A stretch of DNA of 64,000 nucleotides, taken from the NCBI RefSeq assembly GCF_002101595.1, contig NZ_LQOM01000022.1, positions 1 to 64,000 on the forward strand, written 5' to 3'. Below the pieces are notes generated by a model. That model did not search any database and was not told where the DNA came from. It saw only the letters and a list, made by a program, of their open reading frames with translations. Positions 23,218 to 33,571 of the stretch are shown here, piece by piece. Both the position numbers and the translations under genes were made by a program. The stretch comes from Mycobacterium celatum (GTDB lineage: Bacteria > Actinomycetota > Actinomycetes > Mycobacteriales > Mycobacteriaceae). Positions within the stretch are counted from its first letter, which is position 1; each line of letters opens with the position of its first letter.

Positions 23218-23817
23218 CTAATCAGCGGGACGCAGGACCAGCCGTTCGACATATTTGGCCACGACGTCGACCTCGAGGTTTACCGGTGTGCCCACCGCCG
23301 CACGGCCCAGCGTGGTCAGCTCCCGAGTGGTCGGGATCAGCGACACCTCAAACCAATCCTCCCCCAGCCCGGAGACGGTCAGCGAGATGCCATCGACCGT
23401 GACAGAGCCCTTTTCCACGACGTAGCGGGCCAGCGCGGCAGGCAGCTCGATGCGCACCACCTCCCAATGTTCGGCCGGGGTGCGCGCCAGGATGTGTCCC
23501 GTCCCGTCGACGTGGCCCTGCACGATGTGCCCGCCCAGCCGGCTGCCCAGGGCCGCGGCGCGCTCCAGGTTGACCGGACTGCCGACCGTGAGCCGGCCCA
23601 GGCTGGACCGGTCGAGTGTCTCGCCCATCACATCGGCGGTGAACTGCCCGCCCGGCAGCACCTCGACCACGGTCAGGCACACGCCGTTGACGGCGATCGA
23701 ATCGCCGTGGCCGGCATCGGCGGTCACGACCGGGCCGCGGATCGTGAGCCGCGCAGAATCGCCCAGGTCATCCTTGTCGACAACCTCGCCCAACTCTTCA
23801 ACGATCCCGGTGAACAC
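23218..23817 (-). CDS. ribE: Riboflavin synthase alpha chain
   Basis: It dismutates two lumazines to riboflavin. The 199 residues are two similar lumazine-binding barrels: MFTGIVEELGEVVDKDDLGD to VNLERAAALGSRLGGHIVQG, then a second repeat with GHVDGTGHILAR and VTVDGISLTVSGLGEDWFEV. GTG at 23817 is the start. It is upstream of ribBA on the same strand with a 91-bp spacer, and diverges from lprG. Confidence 0.95.
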   Translation of the reverse strand: MFTGIVEELGEVVDKDDLGDSARLTIRGPVVTADAGHGDSIAVNGVCLTVVEVLPGGQFTADVMGETLDRSSLGRLTVGSPVNLERAAALGSRLGGHIVQGHVDGTGHILARTPAEHWEVVRIELPAALARYVVEKGSVTVDGISLTVSGLGEDWFEVSLIPTTRELTTLGRAAVGTPVNLEVDVVAKYVERLVLRPAD

Positions 23818-23874
23818 CGCCTCAGATTAGTGACTCACGCTTCTGCGCGCGACGCCGCCGCTGCGGGCACCCTC

Positions 23875-23880
23875 TACGAT
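23875..23880 (+). promoter_or_regulatory. -10 element for leaderless lprG-p55 transcription
   Basis: TACGAT fits the TANNNT pattern and is followed by exactly 7 nt before ATG 23888. Transcription would start at the start codon. No Shine-Dalgarno lies before that ATG, which supports leaderless translation. Confidence 0.5.
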
Positions 23881-23887
23881 GCAACGT

Positions 23888-24601
23888 ATGCAGACGCCGC
23901 GGAAAACCAGCCGCCTCATCGCCATCCTTGCCGCCCTCAGTTTCGCCGCCGCACTGGTCGCCGGCTGCTCGTCGGCGTCCAAGAAGAACAGCAGCCCGCT
24001 GCCGGATGCGGCCACGCTGGTCAAGCAGTCCAGCCAGACCACAAAGAACGTCAGGAGCGTGCACGTTGTGCTGTCGACGAGCGGAAAGGTGAAGGGGCTG
24101 CCCATCAAAACGCTGACCGGTGACCTCACCACCGCACCCAGCACGGCCGCCAAGGGCAACGCCAAGGTCGTCGTGGGCGGGTCTGACATCGATGCCGACT
24201 TCGTGGTGTACGACTCGAACTTGTACGCGACGCTCACCCCGAACGTGTGGACGGACCTCGGTCCGGCCGCCGATATCTACGACGTCTCCACGATCCTGAA
24301 TCCCGACAACGGGCTGGCAAACGTGCTAGCCAATTTCACCGACGCCAAGGCCGACGGCCGCGAAACGATCGGTGGCCAAGACACTGTCCGCATCACCGGA
24401 AAGGTCGCCCCCGACGCGCTGAACAAGCTCGCGCCGTCGGTGAATGCAACCCAACCGCTGCCGGCCACCGTCTGGATCCAGGAGAACGGCGATCACCAGC
24501 TGGTGCAGGCCAAGATGGAACCCAGCTCGGGCAACACCATCCAAATGACGCTGTCGAACTGGGGTGAGCAGGTCCAGGTCACGAAACCGCAGGTGAGCTG
24601 A
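23888..24601 (+). CDS. lprG: Lipoarabinomannan-carrier lipoprotein LprG
   Basis: LprG binds triacylated glycolipids and triacylglycerol and works with P55 to deliver them to the outer envelope. The signal peptide, [20 protein letters not shown], ends in the lipobox LVAGC, so the Cys near residue 27 is acylated. The mature part has the LppX/LprAFG fold motifs [51 protein letters not shown] and [20 protein letters not shown] 23888 is chosen over 23879 because of the leaderless promoter spacing and the conserved MxTPR start. It lies 4 bp before p55. Confidence 0.95.
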   Translation: MQTPRKTSRLIAILAALSFAAALVAGCSSASKKNSSPLPDAATLVKQSSQTTKNVRSVHVVLSTSGKVKGLPIKTLTGDLTTAPSTAAKGNAKVVVGGSDIDADFVVYDSNLYATLTPNVWTDLGPAADIYDVSTILNPDNGLANVLANFTDAKADGRETIGGQDTVRITGKVAPDALNKLAPSVNATQPLPATVWIQENGDHQLVQAKMEPSSGNTIQMTLSNWGEQVQVTKPQVS

Positions 24602-24605
24602 GTTC

Positions 24606-26138
24606 ATGCAGGCTGGACGCAGAATCGCGATCAGCGCCGGCAGCCTCGCCGTGCTGCTCGGCGCGTTGGACACGTATGTCGTCGTCACGATCATGCGCGA
24701 CATCATCAGTACGGTCGGCATCCCGGTTAACCAGCTGCAGCGGATCACCCCGATCATCACCTGGTACCTGCTCGGCTACATCGCCGCGATGCCGCTGCTG
24801 GGGCGCGCTTCGGACCGGTTCGGCCGCAAACTCATGCTGCAAGCCAGCCTGGCCGCGTTCGCCGTCGGCTCGGTGGTCACCGCGCTGTCCGGCAACCTGC
24901 ATATGTTGGTGGTCGGCCGAACCATTCAGGGTCTGGCTGCGGGCGCGTTGCTGCCGATCACCCTGGCGCTCGGCGCCGACCTGTGGTCGCAGCGCAACCG
25001 GGCCGGGGTGCTCGGCGGTATCGGTGCATCTCAGGAGCTCGGCAGCGTGCTGGGGCCGCTGTACGGAATTTTCATCGTCTGGCTGACCAGCCGCTGGCAG
25101 GACGTGTTCTGGATCAACGTGCCGCTGGCTGGGGTCGCGATGGTGATGATCCACTTCAGCCTGCCGTCGCGGAACCGCACCGCCGAGCCGGAAAAGATCG
25201 ACCTGGTCGGTGGGGTGCTGCTGGCAATCACGTTGGGCCTGGCTGTGATTGGGCTCTACAACCCGAACCCCAACGGCCACGACGCGCTGCCCAGCTACGG
25301 CTGGCCGCTGGTGATCGGGGCGATTGTCGCCGCGGCGGTGTTCGCGGTGTGGGAACGTTTCGCGCGCACCAGGCTGATCGAGCCGGCCGGGGTGCACTTC
25401 CGCCCGTTTCTGGCCGCCCTGGGTGCCTCGGGAGCGGCCGGCGCGGCTCTGATGGTGACGCTGGTCGACGTGGAGCTGTTCGCCCAGGGCGTGCTCGGCA
25501 AGGACCAGGACGAGGCGGCGATCATGCTGCTGTGGTTCTTCGCCGCATTGCCCATCGGCGCGGTGGTCGGTGGATGGATCGCGACCAAGATCGGCGACCG
25601 TGCGATGACGTTCATCGGGCTGCTCATGGCGGCTGGCGGGTATGTGCTGATCTCGCACTGGCGGCTCGACCTGTTGACCGACCGGCACAACATCTTCGGG
25701 TTGTTCTCGCTGCCGGCGCTGGACACAGATCTGTTCATCGCCGGGATCGGGCTGGGCCTGGTGATCGGGCCGCTCTCGTCGGCCAGCTTGCGGGTGGTCC
25801 CGTCGGCCCAGCACGGCATCGCCGCGGCCCTGGTGGTGGTCGCGCGGATGACCGGCATGCTGATCGGTGTGGCGGCGCTCAGCGCCTGGGGTTTCTACCG
25901 GTTCAACGAGATCGTCGCGACCAAGTCAGCGCAGGTTCCGGCCAACGCCAGCCTGGTGGTTCGACTGGCCCTGCAAGGCCGGCTGTATCGGGAGTCGTTC
26001 GCGGAGATGTACGGCGGGATCTTCACGGCCACCGCGTTCGTCTGCGTGGTGGGCGCGCTGCTCGGTCTGCTGCTGTCCAGCCGCAGTGTCCACGCCGAGG
26101 AGCCGGAGCTGCCGGAGCATGAGGCCGTCGACGCGTAA
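24606..26138 (+). CDS. p55: Major facilitator efflux pump P55
   Basis: The P55 transporter (Rv1410c family) acts with LprG in envelope lipid export and in drug tolerance. The 510-residue protein has about 14 hydrophobic helices, the [15 protein letters not shown] [17 protein letters not shown], and motif A ([20 protein letters not shown]) between helices 2 and 3. Motif C-like glycines occur in [20 protein letters not shown]. An acidic C-terminal tail, [15 protein letters not shown], ends it. It is 4 bp after lprG, so the pair forms one operon, convergent with ribD. Confidence 0.95.
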   Translation: MQAGRRIAISAGSLAVLLGALDTYVVVTIMRDIISTVGIPVNQLQRITPIITWYLLGYIAAMPLLGRASDRFGRKLMLQASLAAFAVGSVVTALSGNLHMLVVGRTIQGLAAGALLPITLALGADLWSQRNRAGVLGGIGASQELGSVLGPLYGIFIVWLTSRWQDVFWINVPLAGVAMVMIHFSLPSRNRTAEPEKIDLVGGVLLAITLGLAVIGLYNPNPNGHDALPSYGWPLVIGAIVAAAVFAVWERFARTRLIEPAGVHFRPFLAALGASGAAGAALMVTLVDVELFAQGVLGKDQDEAAIMLLWFFAALPIGAVVGGWIATKIGDRAMTFIGLLMAAGGYVLISHWRLDLLTDRHNIFGLFSLPALDTDLFIAGIGLGLVIGPLSSASLRVVPSAQHGIAAALVVVARMTGMLIGVAALSAWGFYRFNEIVATKSAQVPANASLVVRLALQGRLYRESFAEMYGGIFTATAFVCVVGALLGLLLSSRSVHAEEPELPEHEAVDA

Positions 26139-26141
26139 GGG

Positions 26142-27161
26142 CTAGCGGGGCACCAGGCTGAGCAGCAGATCCGGGCCGACGCGCTCCACCCCGTCGAAGC
26201 GCCACCGCAGCGCCCGCGCGATGCTGGGCACTCCGACGTCGTCGACCGCGGTGATCGGCCCGCCCAGCAGGATCGGCGCGACATAAGCCAGAATCCGGTC
26301 GATCGCCCCGGCCCGCAGGAACGCGCCGGCCAGCGTCGGACCGCCCTCGAGCAGGACGTCGGTGCGATCCGACAGCGCCTTGAGCACTTCCGCCGGGTCG
26401 TGCGTGCGGATCACCATGGTGTGCGAGTCGTCGTTGAGAACGTTTGCCTCCGAAGGGATTTCGCGCTTTCCGACCACCACGCGCAGCGGCTGCCGATCAG
26501 CCAGCGTGCCGTCGGCCAGCCGGGCGGTCAGGGTCGGGTCGTCGGCGAGCACGGTTCCGGTGCCCACCACGATCGCGTCGGCGGCGGCGCGGCGGCGGTG
26601 CAGGTCGGCGCGCGCGGCCTCGCTGGTGATCCACTGGCTCGAGCCGTCCGCGGCCGCGCTGCGCCCGTCGATGCTGGTGGCGTACTTCCACGTCACGTGT
26701 GGCAGGCCGGTGCGCTGCTTGTGCAGCCACTCGCGCAGCGGTCCCGTGGCTACCAGATCGGCCTCGACGTCGCTGAAAACGCGCACACCGGCTGCCGCGA
26801 GCCGGGCCGCGCCGCCGGCGGCCAGTGGGTTGGGATCGGCGACGGCGTAGACCACCGACGCGATGCCGGCGTCGAGCAGGGCGTCGACGCACGGCGGGGT
26901 CTTGCCGTGGTGGTTGCACGGCTCGAGGGTGACGACGGCGGTGCCGCCGGCGGCCAGGTTGCCGGCTCTTCGCAGCGCCACCACTTCGGCGTGCGCGCTG
27001 CCGGCCGGGCCGGTGCCGCCCACGCCGACGACTCGGCCCCCACGATCCAGAATGACCGCTCCGACAGGAGGATTCGGGTAGGTCGCGCCCTTGACCAGGT
27101 CGGCGTGTTCGACGGCGAGGCGCATGGCGGCGTCGTGGCTGATGGCCGCCTGGGCGCTCAT
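26142..27161 (-). CDS. ribD: Bifunctional riboflavin deaminase/reductase RibD
   Basis: It converts the GTP cyclohydrolase product to 5-amino-6-ribitylamino-uracil phosphate. The N-terminal deaminase (residues 1-145) has [10 protein letters not shown], the zinc ligands in [13 protein letters not shown] and [20 protein letters not shown]. The C-terminal reductase has [39 protein letters not shown] and [19 protein letters not shown]. The ATG overlaps the rpe stop (ATGA), and it ends 3 bp from the convergent p55 gene. Confidence 0.95.
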   Translation of the reverse strand: MSAQAAISHDAAMRLAVEHADLVKGATYPNPPVGAVILDRGGRVVGVGGTGPAGSAHAEVVALRRAGNLAAGGTAVVTLEPCNHHGKTPPCVDALLDAGIASVVYAVADPNPLAAGGAARLAAAGVRVFSDVEADLVATGPLREWLHKQRTGLPHVTWKYATSIDGRSAAADGSSQWITSEAARADLHRRRAAADAIVVGTGTVLADDPTLTARLADGTLADRQPLRVVVGKREIPSEANVLNDDSHTMVIRTHDPAEVLKALSDRTDVLLEGGPTLAGAFLRAGAIDRILAYVAPILLGGPITAVDDVGVPSIARALRWRFDGVERVGPDLLLSLVPR

Positions 27162-27835
27162 CGGCGGAGATGCGGAGCCGCGGCCGCGGCCTGTCGCCGC
27201 AGCGCCTCGACCGCGGCCTCCGGGTCGTCGGCGCTGTAGACGGCCGACCCGGCGACGAAGCAGTCGACACCGGCCTCGGCGGCCTGCTCGATGGTGTCGG
27301 CGTTGATGCCGCCGTCGATCTCGACCAGGATCCTCAGTTCGCCGGAGTCGACCATCTTGCGCACCGTGCGCACCTTGCTCAAGACCTCGGGGATGAACTC
27401 CTGGCCGCCGAACCCGGGCTCGACCGACATGACCAGAAACGTGTCGAAGTCCTTGAGTATCTCCAGATATGGCTCCAGCGGAGTCCCGGGCTTGATGGAG
27501 AGGCCGGCCTTGGCGCCGGCGGCCCGGATGTCGCGGGCCACGCCGACCGGGTTGTCGGTGGCCTCGGCGTGGAAGGTGACGTTGTGGGCGCCGGCTTCGG
27601 CGTACGGCGGCGCCCAGCGGTCCGGGTCCTCGATCATCAGATGGCAGTCCATCGGGATGTCGGTGTGCTTGAGCAGGCTTTCCACCACCGGCAGCCCGAT
27701 GGTCAGGTTGGGCACAAAGTGGTTGTCCATCACGTCGACGTGCAGCCAGTCCGCGCCATCGACAGCGGCGGCCTCGTCGGCCAGCCGGGCGAAATCGGCG
27801 GCCAGAATCGACGGCGCAATCAGGGGTCGTGCCAC
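27158..27835 (-). CDS. rpe: Ribulose-phosphate 3-epimerase
   Basis: It interconverts ribulose- and xylulose-5-phosphate, feeding the transketolase encoded at 4632. The TIM barrel is evident in [79 protein letters not shown] and [23 protein letters not shown] 27835 starts VARPLIAPS and gives 225 residues; the frame extends far upstream only by chance. It is 5 bp after rsmB and overlaps ribD. Confidence 0.95.
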   Translation of the reverse strand: MARPLIAPSILAADFARLADEAAAVDGADWLHVDVMDNHFVPNLTIGLPVVESLLKHTDIPMDCHLMIEDPDRWAPPYAEAGAHNVTFHAEATDNPVGVARDIRAAGAKAGLSIKPGTPLEPYLEILKDFDTFLVMSVEPGFGGQEFIPEVLSKVRTVRKMVDSGELRILVEIDGGINADTIEQAAEAGVDCFVAGSAVYSADDPEAAVEALRRQAAAAAPHLRR

Positions 27836-27840
27836 GCTGG

Positions 27841-29211
27841 TCAGCTTACTTGTAGCGCGGCGGCGAACATGGCGTCGGTGCCGTGCCGGTGCGGCCACAG
27901 CTGCACATACGGCCCGTCCCCCAGCCCGTCGACGGGGTCGAACAGCGGCCGAGTGTCCAACGCGGACACCGGGTGCCGTCGCAGCGCGTCGGCGACGACG
28001 CCGACCGTCTCCGCCAGGTGCGGCGAGCAGGTTGCGTACAGCACCACACCGCCGGGTCGGGTCAGCGCGATCGCGGCGCTCAGCAGTTCGCGTTGCAGCT
28101 TTGTGAGTGCCGGAATGTCGGCGGGCTGACGCCGCCAGCGGGCCTCGGGGCGGCGCCGCAGCGCGCCGAGCCCGGTGCACGGCACGTCGACCAGCACCCG
28201 GTCGAAGCCGGGCTCCTGCCCTGTTTGGCGTCCGTCGACGCGCAGCACGTCGACCGGCAGCCCGCGGGTGTTCTGCGCGACCAGGTCCGCGCGGTGCGCC
28301 GACGGCTCCACGGCGGTCACCCGGGCGCCGGTTTCAGCCCCGATGGCGGCTAGCAGTGCGGTCTTGCCGCCCGGGCCGGCGCACAGGTCCAACCAGCGGC
28401 CGGTGTCGCCGTCGACGGGCGCCAGCGTGAGCGCGCGGGCCACCAGCTGGCTGCCCTCGTCCTGGACCAGGGCCTGCCCGTCGCGCACCGCGGGCAACTC
28501 CCCCGGGTCGCCGGCCGGCAGGTACACCGCGTACGGCGAATAGCGGCCGACCGTGCCGTGTACGGCCTCGGCCAGTTCCTCGGCGGTCAGCGCCCCCGGA
28601 CGGGCGGCCAGGTGCACCTGTGGGCGTTCGTCGTCGCTGGCCAGCACCGCGTCGAGTTCGCCAGCGGCCGCGCCGAGCGCGTCGGCGAAGGCCTGCGCGA
28701 TCCAGCGCGGGTGGGCATGTACGAAAGCGGCATGCCCTATCGCGTCGGCTTGCGGGTCGGGCGCCAGCTCGTCGACCCAGGCCTTTTCGTCGCGGCCGCT
28801 GATGGTTCGCAGCACGCCGTTGACGAAACCCGCACGCGCGGAATCGAATTCGATGGCAGCTTGCTCGACGGTGGTGGACACCGCGGCGTGCGCGTCGACC
28901 CGGGTGCGAAGTAATTGGTAGGTGCCGAGCCGCAGCAGGTCGAGCAGCACCGGGTCGATGGCCTCCGGTTTTCGTCCGGCGGCCGCGCCGATGACCGCGT
29001 CCAGCAGGCCGCGAGTACGGCACGTGCCGTAGGTGAGCTCGGTGGCGAAGGCGGCGTCGCGCCCGGTGATACCGCGTTCGCGTAGCAGCGCGGGCAGCGC
29101 CAGGTTGGGGTAGGCGTCGCGCTCGCTGACGGCGCGCAGCACGTCGAAGGCGGCCCGCCGGGCCGGATCCAGCGGTTTGCGTCGCGGCGGGCGGCGCGGC
29201 TTGGGGCTCAT
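27841..29211 (-). CDS. rsmB: 16S rRNA m5C967 methyltransferase (RsmB/Fmu)
   Basis: It methylates cytosine 967 of 16S rRNA. The N-terminal NusB-like helical domain is residues 10-150 ([20 protein letters not shown]). The C-terminal SAM domain has [38 protein letters not shown] with the catalytic Cys, and [17 protein letters not shown] with the second Cys. The 456 residues suit the family. The ATG overlaps the fmt stop (ATGA). The fmt-rsmB-rpe-ribD string is tightly coupled. Confidence 0.95.
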   Translation of the reverse strand: MSPKPRRPPRRKPLDPARRAAFDVLRAVSERDAYPNLALPALLRERGITGRDAAFATELTYGTCRTRGLLDAVIGAAAGRKPEAIDPVLLDLLRLGTYQLLRTRVDAHAAVSTTVEQAAIEFDSARAGFVNGVLRTISGRDEKAWVDELAPDPQADAIGHAAFVHAHPRWIAQAFADALGAAAGELDAVLASDDERPQVHLAARPGALTAEELAEAVHGTVGRYSPYAVYLPAGDPGELPAVRDGQALVQDEGSQLVARALTLAPVDGDTGRWLDLCAGPGGKTALLAAIGAETGARVTAVEPSAHRADLVAQNTRGLPVDVLRVDGRQTGQEPGFDRVLVDVPCTGLGALRRRPEARWRRQPADIPALTKLQRELLSAAIALTRPGGVVLYATCSPHLAETVGVVADALRRHPVSALDTRPLFDPVDGLGDGPYVQLWPHRHGTDAMFAAALQVS

Positions 29212-30146
29212 GTCGCGCGCGTCGCGGAGTCCAGCCGGGCACCGCGGGCCCAGTCGACGGCGTTCATGAATTTCTTTCCGGGCGGCTGGATTTCGCCGAG
29301 CTGCACCGGTTGTGAACCGGTACCGATCCGCACGCTACGACGATCGGCCTGAATTTCGCCGGGCTGCAGGGTGTTTGGTGCGTCGGCGTCGATCCGCACC
29401 GGGCCGAGTTTGATCCTCTGGTCGCCGATCATGGTCCAGGCGCCCGGATGCGGCGTGACGGCGCGGATGCGCCGTTCGACGACATGGGCCGGCAGGTCCC
29501 AGCGCACCCGGGCGTCGTCGACGGTGACCTTGGGCGCGAAGCTGACCCCGTCGGCCGGCTGCGGCACCGGCGTGAGCGTGCCGTCGGCGATGCCGTCGAG
29601 GGTGGTTTCCAGCAGCGCCGCACCCGAAACCGCAAGGCGCTCAAGCAGATCGCCAGCGGTGTCGGTGGGCTGGATCGTTTCGGTGACGACGCCGTAGACG
29701 GGTCCGGAGTCCAGGCTGGGCTCGATCCGGAAAGTGGTTGCGCCGGTGACCGTGTCGCCGGCGGCGATCGCGGCCTGTACCGGGGCGGCGCCGCGCCAGG
29801 CGGGCAGCAGCGAGAAGTGCAGGTTGATCCAGCCGTGCGGCGGCACCGCGAGCAGCTCGTCACGCAGCAGCGCGCCATAGGCCACCACCGGGCAGCAGTC
29901 CGGCGCCAGCTCGGACAGCTCGGCGACGAAGTCGGCGGTGTTGGGCCGCGGCGGGCGCAGCGCCGGGATGCCCTCGTCGAGCGCCAGGCGGGCCACCGGC
30001 GACGGCTGATGATGGCCGCGGCGGCCAGAGGCGGCGTCGGGCCGGGTGAGCACCGCGACAACCTCGTGGCGCGGCGACTCGATCAGCCGACGTAGAGCGG
30101 GTAGCGCGGGTTCTGGGGTGCCGGCGAAGACGAGACGCACCGACAC
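29208..30146 (-). CDS. fmt: Methionyl-tRNA formyltransferase
   Basis: It formylates initiator Met-tRNA. The 312 residues open with [20 protein letters not shown] and have the folate-site signature [20 protein letters not shown] (near residue 105) followed by [20 protein letters not shown]. The C-terminal tRNA-binding domain starts near 205. GTG 30146 is the start. It heads the fmt-rsmB-rpe-ribD run, with the MarR gene 21 bp upstream on the same strand. Confidence 0.95.
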   Translation of the reverse strand: MSVRLVFAGTPEPALPALRRLIESPRHEVVAVLTRPDAASGRRGHHQPSPVARLALDEGIPALRPPRPNTADFVAELSELAPDCCPVVAYGALLRDELLAVPPHGWINLHFSLLPAWRGAAPVQAAIAAGDTVTGATTFRIEPSLDSGPVYGVVTETIQPTDTAGDLLERLAVSGAALLETTLDGIADGTLTPVPQPADGVSFAPKVTVDDARVRWDLPAHVVERRIRAVTPHPGAWTMIGDQRIKLGPVRIDADAPNTLQPGEIQADRRSVRIGTGSQPVQLGEIQPPGKKFMNAVDWARGARLDSATRAT

Positions 30147-30167
30147 AGTGTAGGGAGACGCCGACGC

Positions 30168-30638
30168 CTACGAGTCGACGTCGGGTTCGCCGCCGGCCGC
30201 CGTGAATGCAGTGAGCGCGCGTACCAGGCCGCGACGCTCCGGGGGCGGCATCTTCTCGACGATGCGGGCGATCTCGGCGCGCCGGTGCGCCGTGACTTGC
30301 CGGACGACCTGCCGGCCGCGGTCGGTGAGGTCGGCCAGCAGCTCCCGGCGCGAGCGCGGGTGCGGCAGACGGTCGATCAGCCCGGCGCCGACCAGGCGAT
30401 CGACCATCCGGCCGGCCGCCGACGGCTTCACGTCCAGCAGGCCCGCCAGGGTGGCCAGGTTGACCGGACCACGATTGGACAAGATCACCAATGTCCGGAA
30501 CTGCGGGATCGTGATGGTCTCGTTCACTTGGGCGATTGACCGCGCTGAGATGGCCACCAGCAACCGCGATGCCGTCAACAAGGCATCGGTGATCGTGTCG
30601 AGTGAATCGTCAGCCGCCGCGGCTTCTTCGGTCGATAT
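30168..30638 (-). CDS. MarR family repressor with probable AUA start
   Basis: The winged-helix MarR protein has RTLVILSNRGPVNLATLAGL, then the recognition helix VKPSAAGRMVDRLVGAGLID and the wing PHPRSRRELLADLTDRG. The only standard start codon in frame is TTG at 30581, which would cut off the first dimerisation helix (DDSLDTITDALLTASRLLVA). Nineteen codons upstream, ATA at 30636-30638 lies 9 nt after a strong GGGGGGAGG, and an in-frame TAA precedes it. I therefore place the start at ATA, giving 156 residues. It is divergent from the methyltransferase at 30783 and probably represses both genes from the palindrome at 30699-30713. By position it is the Rv1404 homologue. Confidence 0.75.
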   Translation of the reverse strand: MSTEEAAAADDSLDTITDALLTASRLLVAISARSIAQVNETITIPQFRTLVILSNRGPVNLATLAGLLDVKPSAAGRMVDRLVGAGLIDRLPHPRSRRELLADLTDRGRQVVRQVTAHRRAEIARIVEKMPPPERRGLVRALTAFTAAGGEPDVDS

Positions 30639-30698
30639 GGCTGCTTACCTCCCCCCGTCGCGCACAGGTGATCCCCAGAAGTCTAACAGCCGATTACT

Positions 30699-30713
30699 AT
30701 TGCTTATAGCAAT
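30699..30713. promoter_or_regulatory. Candidate MarR operator
   Basis: ATTGCTTATAGCAAT is an inverted repeat (ATTGC-N5-GCAAT) in an AT-rich island between the divergent MarR and methyltransferase genes. It overlaps TATA-like -10 sequences for both directions. The size and position are typical for MarR dimers; binding by this protein is inference. Confidence 0.6.
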
Positions 30714-30782
30714 TATTTCTTAATAGAACTGTAGCCAGTGGCACCCGCTATGGCTGCCCCGACATCGGCACAGGAGGTCTTG

Positions 30783-31595
30783 ATGAGCATTGGCACACGC
30801 GATGCGTTGGCGAGCACGCCCCGGGCGGTGTGGGCGATGGGCGACTACGCGCTGATGGCCGAGCAGGTGATGGCCCCGCTCGGGCCGGTCCTGGTCGACT
30901 TCGCCGGGATTGTCGCGGGCGACAAGGTGCTTGACGTGGCCGCCGGATCCGGCAACATCTCGATCCCCGCCGCCGCGCGAGGGGCCAGCGTGGTTGCCAG
31001 CGACCTGACGCCCGAGTTGCTGCGGCGCGCTCAGCAGCGGGCTACCGAACACGGTGTGACGCTCGAATGTCGGGAAGCCAATGCCGAAAACCTGCCGTTC
31101 GCCGATGGCGAGTTCGACGTGGTGTTGTCGGCCATCGGGGTGATGTTCGCACCGCATCACCAGCGTGCCGCCGACGAACTGGCCCGGGTCTGCCGGACGC
31201 GGGGCACGATCGGTCTGATCAACTGGACACCCGAGGGATTCTTCGGCCAGATGCTCGCCGCCATCAGGCCGTATCGGCCGACGCTGGCGCCCGGTGTGCC
31301 GCCGGCGGCGTTGTGGGGACGCGCGGACTATATCGCCGGGTTGCTCGGCGACCGAGTAAGCGACATCGCCACCGAGCGGGCAGTGTTGCGACTGGACCGG
31401 TTTCGCAGCGCCGAAGAGTGCCACGAGTACTTCAAGAACAACTACGGCCCCACGATCAACGCCTACCGCCTGATCGGCAACAATCGCGTGCTGGCGACCG
31501 CCCTCGACGCCCAACTCGTCGACCTTGCCCGACGGCACCTGGCCGGCGGCGTAATGGAGTGGGAGTACTTGATGGTCACCGCGCGGAAGCGCTGA
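30783..31595 (+). CDS. SAM-dependent methyltransferase, Rv1405c-like
   Basis: The 270-residue class I methyltransferase has KVLDVAAGSGNISIPAAARG (SAM motif I), VVASDLTPELLRRAQQRA (motif II acidic residue), FDVVLSAIGVMFAPHHQRAA and GTIGLINWTPEGFFGQML. The ATG follows AGGAGG at 6 nt; an upstream in-frame ATG has none. The substrate is unknown; relatives in M. tuberculosis are acid- and hypoxia-responsive. It is a paralogue of the gene at 47605-48450. It is probably controlled by the divergent MarR gene. Confidence 0.88.
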   Translation: MSIGTRDALASTPRAVWAMGDYALMAEQVMAPLGPVLVDFAGIVAGDKVLDVAAGSGNISIPAAARGASVVASDLTPELLRRAQQRATEHGVTLECREANAENLPFADGEFDVVLSAIGVMFAPHHQRAADELARVCRTRGTIGLINWTPEGFFGQMLAAIRPYRPTLAPGVPPAALWGRADYIAGLLGDRVSDIATERAVLRLDRFRSAEECHEYFKNNYGPTINAYRLIGNNRVLATALDAQLVDLARRHLAGGVMEWEYLMVTARKR

Positions 31596-31603
31596 GCCAC
31601 GGC

Positions 31604-33571
31604 CTATCCTTCCTCTTCTTCGGCTTCTGCGGCCAGCCGCGGAATCAATCCCCCGGCCAGCACGTCCTTGACCTGCCGCGGCGAAAGACGGTGCCGCACA
31701 GTGAAAGACGTGTTCTTCGTGACGTTGTCGACCTTCAGCGTGTCCCCGTCCGCAAGGGCCTCGCGCAGATTCTGCAGCCGCAGCGTGTCGTCCTGGTCGA
31801 CGCCGTCGTAGTCGTCGGCTTTCTCGAACTCCAGCGCCAGCACCCCGAAGTTGGCGAGGTTCTGCCAGTGGATACGCGCGAACGACTTGGCGATCACCAC
31901 CCGCAGCCCCAGGTAGCGCGGCGCGATCGCGGCATGCTCGCGCGACGAGCCCTGGCCGTAGTTCTCGCCGCCGACGATGATGTGACCGGCCTCGCCGGCT
32001 TCCTGCGCGCGTTCGGGGTACGACTCGTCGATCTGGGTGAAGCTGAACTCCGCCAGCTTGGGAATGTTGGAGCGGAAGGGCAGCGCCCGCGCACCGGCGG
32101 GTGAGATCTCGTCGGTGGAGATGTTGTCCTCGACCTTGAGCAGCACCGGCGCCTCGATCTCGTCGGGCAGCGGATCGAGCTCCGGCAGGTCGGAGACGTT
32201 GGGGCCCTTGACCGGCTCGACCTTCTTCGCCTCGTCTTCGGGTAACGGCGGCACAAGCATTGCCGTGTTGACCGAGCTGTTTTCGGGCAGGTTGAGCTTC
32301 GGATAGTCCATTTTCTCGTCGCGTGCCCACTCGCGCGGGTCGGTGATCACCCCCGTCAGCGCCGATGCGGCAGCGGTTTCCGGCGAGCACAGCCACACCG
32401 AGTCTTCTTTGGTGCCGGACCGGCCGGGGAAGTTGCGCGGCATGGTGCGCAGCGAGTTGCGGCCGACAGCGGGGGCCTGGCCCATGCCGATGCAGCCCAT
32501 GCAACCCGCTTGATGGATACGCGCCCCGGCGATCACCAGTTCGGCCGTGGCGCCCATCTTGGTCAAATCGGTCAGGATCTGCCGCGAGGTCGGGTTGACG
32601 TCGAAGCTGACCTGCGGTGCCGTCTGCCGGCCTGCCACCATCGCCGCGGCGATCGCGAAATCACGCAGTCCGGGATTGGCGCTGGACCCGATCACCACCT
32701 GGGAGATCTCCTCGCCGGCGACCTCGCGGACCGGCACCACGTTGCCCGGCGACGACGGCTTGGCGATCAGCGGCTCAAGCTTCGACAGGTCGATGGTGTC
32801 CTCGACGTCGTAGTCGGCGCCGTCGTCGGCGAGCAGCTCTATCCAGTCATCCTCGCGGTCCTCGGCGCGGAGGAACTCCCGCACTGCGTTGTCGCTGGGG
32901 AAAACCGTTGTGGTGGCGCCGAGTTCGGCGCCCATGTTGGCGATCACGTGGCGGTCCATTGCGGTCAGGCTTTCCAGGCCAGGACCGTGGTACTCGATGA
33001 TCCGGTTCACCCCTCCCTTGACGTCGTGGCGGCGCAGCATCTCCAGGATCACGTCCTTAGCCGAACACCATTGCGGCAGTTCGCCTTCCAGCCGCACACC
33101 CCACACCTCGGGCATGCGGATGTGCAGCGGTCGCCCGGTAATGGCGAGCGCTACCTCCAGCCCACCGACGCCGATGGCAAGCATCCCAAGCGAACCGGCA
33201 GCTGGCGTGTGAGAGTCGGAGCCCACCATCGTCTTTCCGGGAATGCCGAACCGCTGCATGTGGGTGGGATGCGACACCCCGTTGCCGGGCTTGGAGAACC
33301 ACAGCCCGAATCGCTGTGCCGCGGTGCGCAAGTACTCGTGGTCCTCGGCGTTCTTCTCGTCGGTCTGCAGCAGGTTGTGGTCGACGTACTGCACGCTCAC
33401 CTCGGTGCGGGCGCGATCGAGCCCGAGCGCCTCGAGTTCCTGCATCACCAGCGTGCCCGTCGCGTCCTGGGTCAACGTCTGATCGATGTGGATGGCGATC
33501 TCCTCGCCCGGCGTCATCTCGCCGGATTCCAGGTGCGACTCGATCAGCTTTTGCGTGACGTTGAGCGGCAT
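31604..33571 (-). CDS. Aconitate hydratase, Aquifex-type
   Basis: The 655-residue aconitase-superfamily enzyme isomerises citrate and isocitrate or a homologous substrate through a 4Fe-4S cluster. It has GEEIAIHIDQTLTQDATGTL at the start and KTMVGSDSHTPAAGSLGMLA. Two clustered Cys lie in HQAGCMGCIGMGQAPAVGRN, near a third in VWLCSPET. The swivel domain carries GENYGQGSSREHAAIAPRYL. It is shorter than AcnA (about 900) and resembles the putative Aquifex-type family. ATG 33571 (MPLNVTQKLIESHLESGE) fits the family; a GTG at 33601 is possible. I do not recall it at this locus in M. tuberculosis, so it is probably an accessory gain. Confidence 0.88.
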   Translation of the reverse strand: MPLNVTQKLIESHLESGEMTPGEEIAIHIDQTLTQDATGTLVMQELEALGLDRARTEVSVQYVDHNLLQTDEKNAEDHEYLRTAAQRFGLWFSKPGNGVSHPTHMQRFGIPGKTMVGSDSHTPAAGSLGMLAIGVGGLEVALAITGRPLHIRMPEVWGVRLEGELPQWCSAKDVILEMLRRHDVKGGVNRIIEYHGPGLESLTAMDRHVIANMGAELGATTTVFPSDNAVREFLRAEDREDDWIELLADDGADYDVEDTIDLSKLEPLIAKPSSPGNVVPVREVAGEEISQVVIGSSANPGLRDFAIAAAMVAGRQTAPQVSFDVNPTSRQILTDLTKMGATAELVIAGARIHQAGCMGCIGMGQAPAVGRNSLRTMPRNFPGRSGTKEDSVWLCSPETAAASALTGVITDPREWARDEKMDYPKLNLPENSSVNTAMLVPPLPEDEAKKVEPVKGPNVSDLPELDPLPDEIEAPVLLKVEDNISTDEISPAGARALPFRSNIPKLAEFSFTQIDESYPERAQEAGEAGHIIVGGENYGQGSSREHAAIAPRYLGLRVVIAKSFARIHWQNLANFGVLALEFEKADDYDGVDQDDTLRLQNLREALADGDTLKVDNVTKNTSFTVRHRLSPRQVKDVLAGGLIPRLAAEAEEEEG

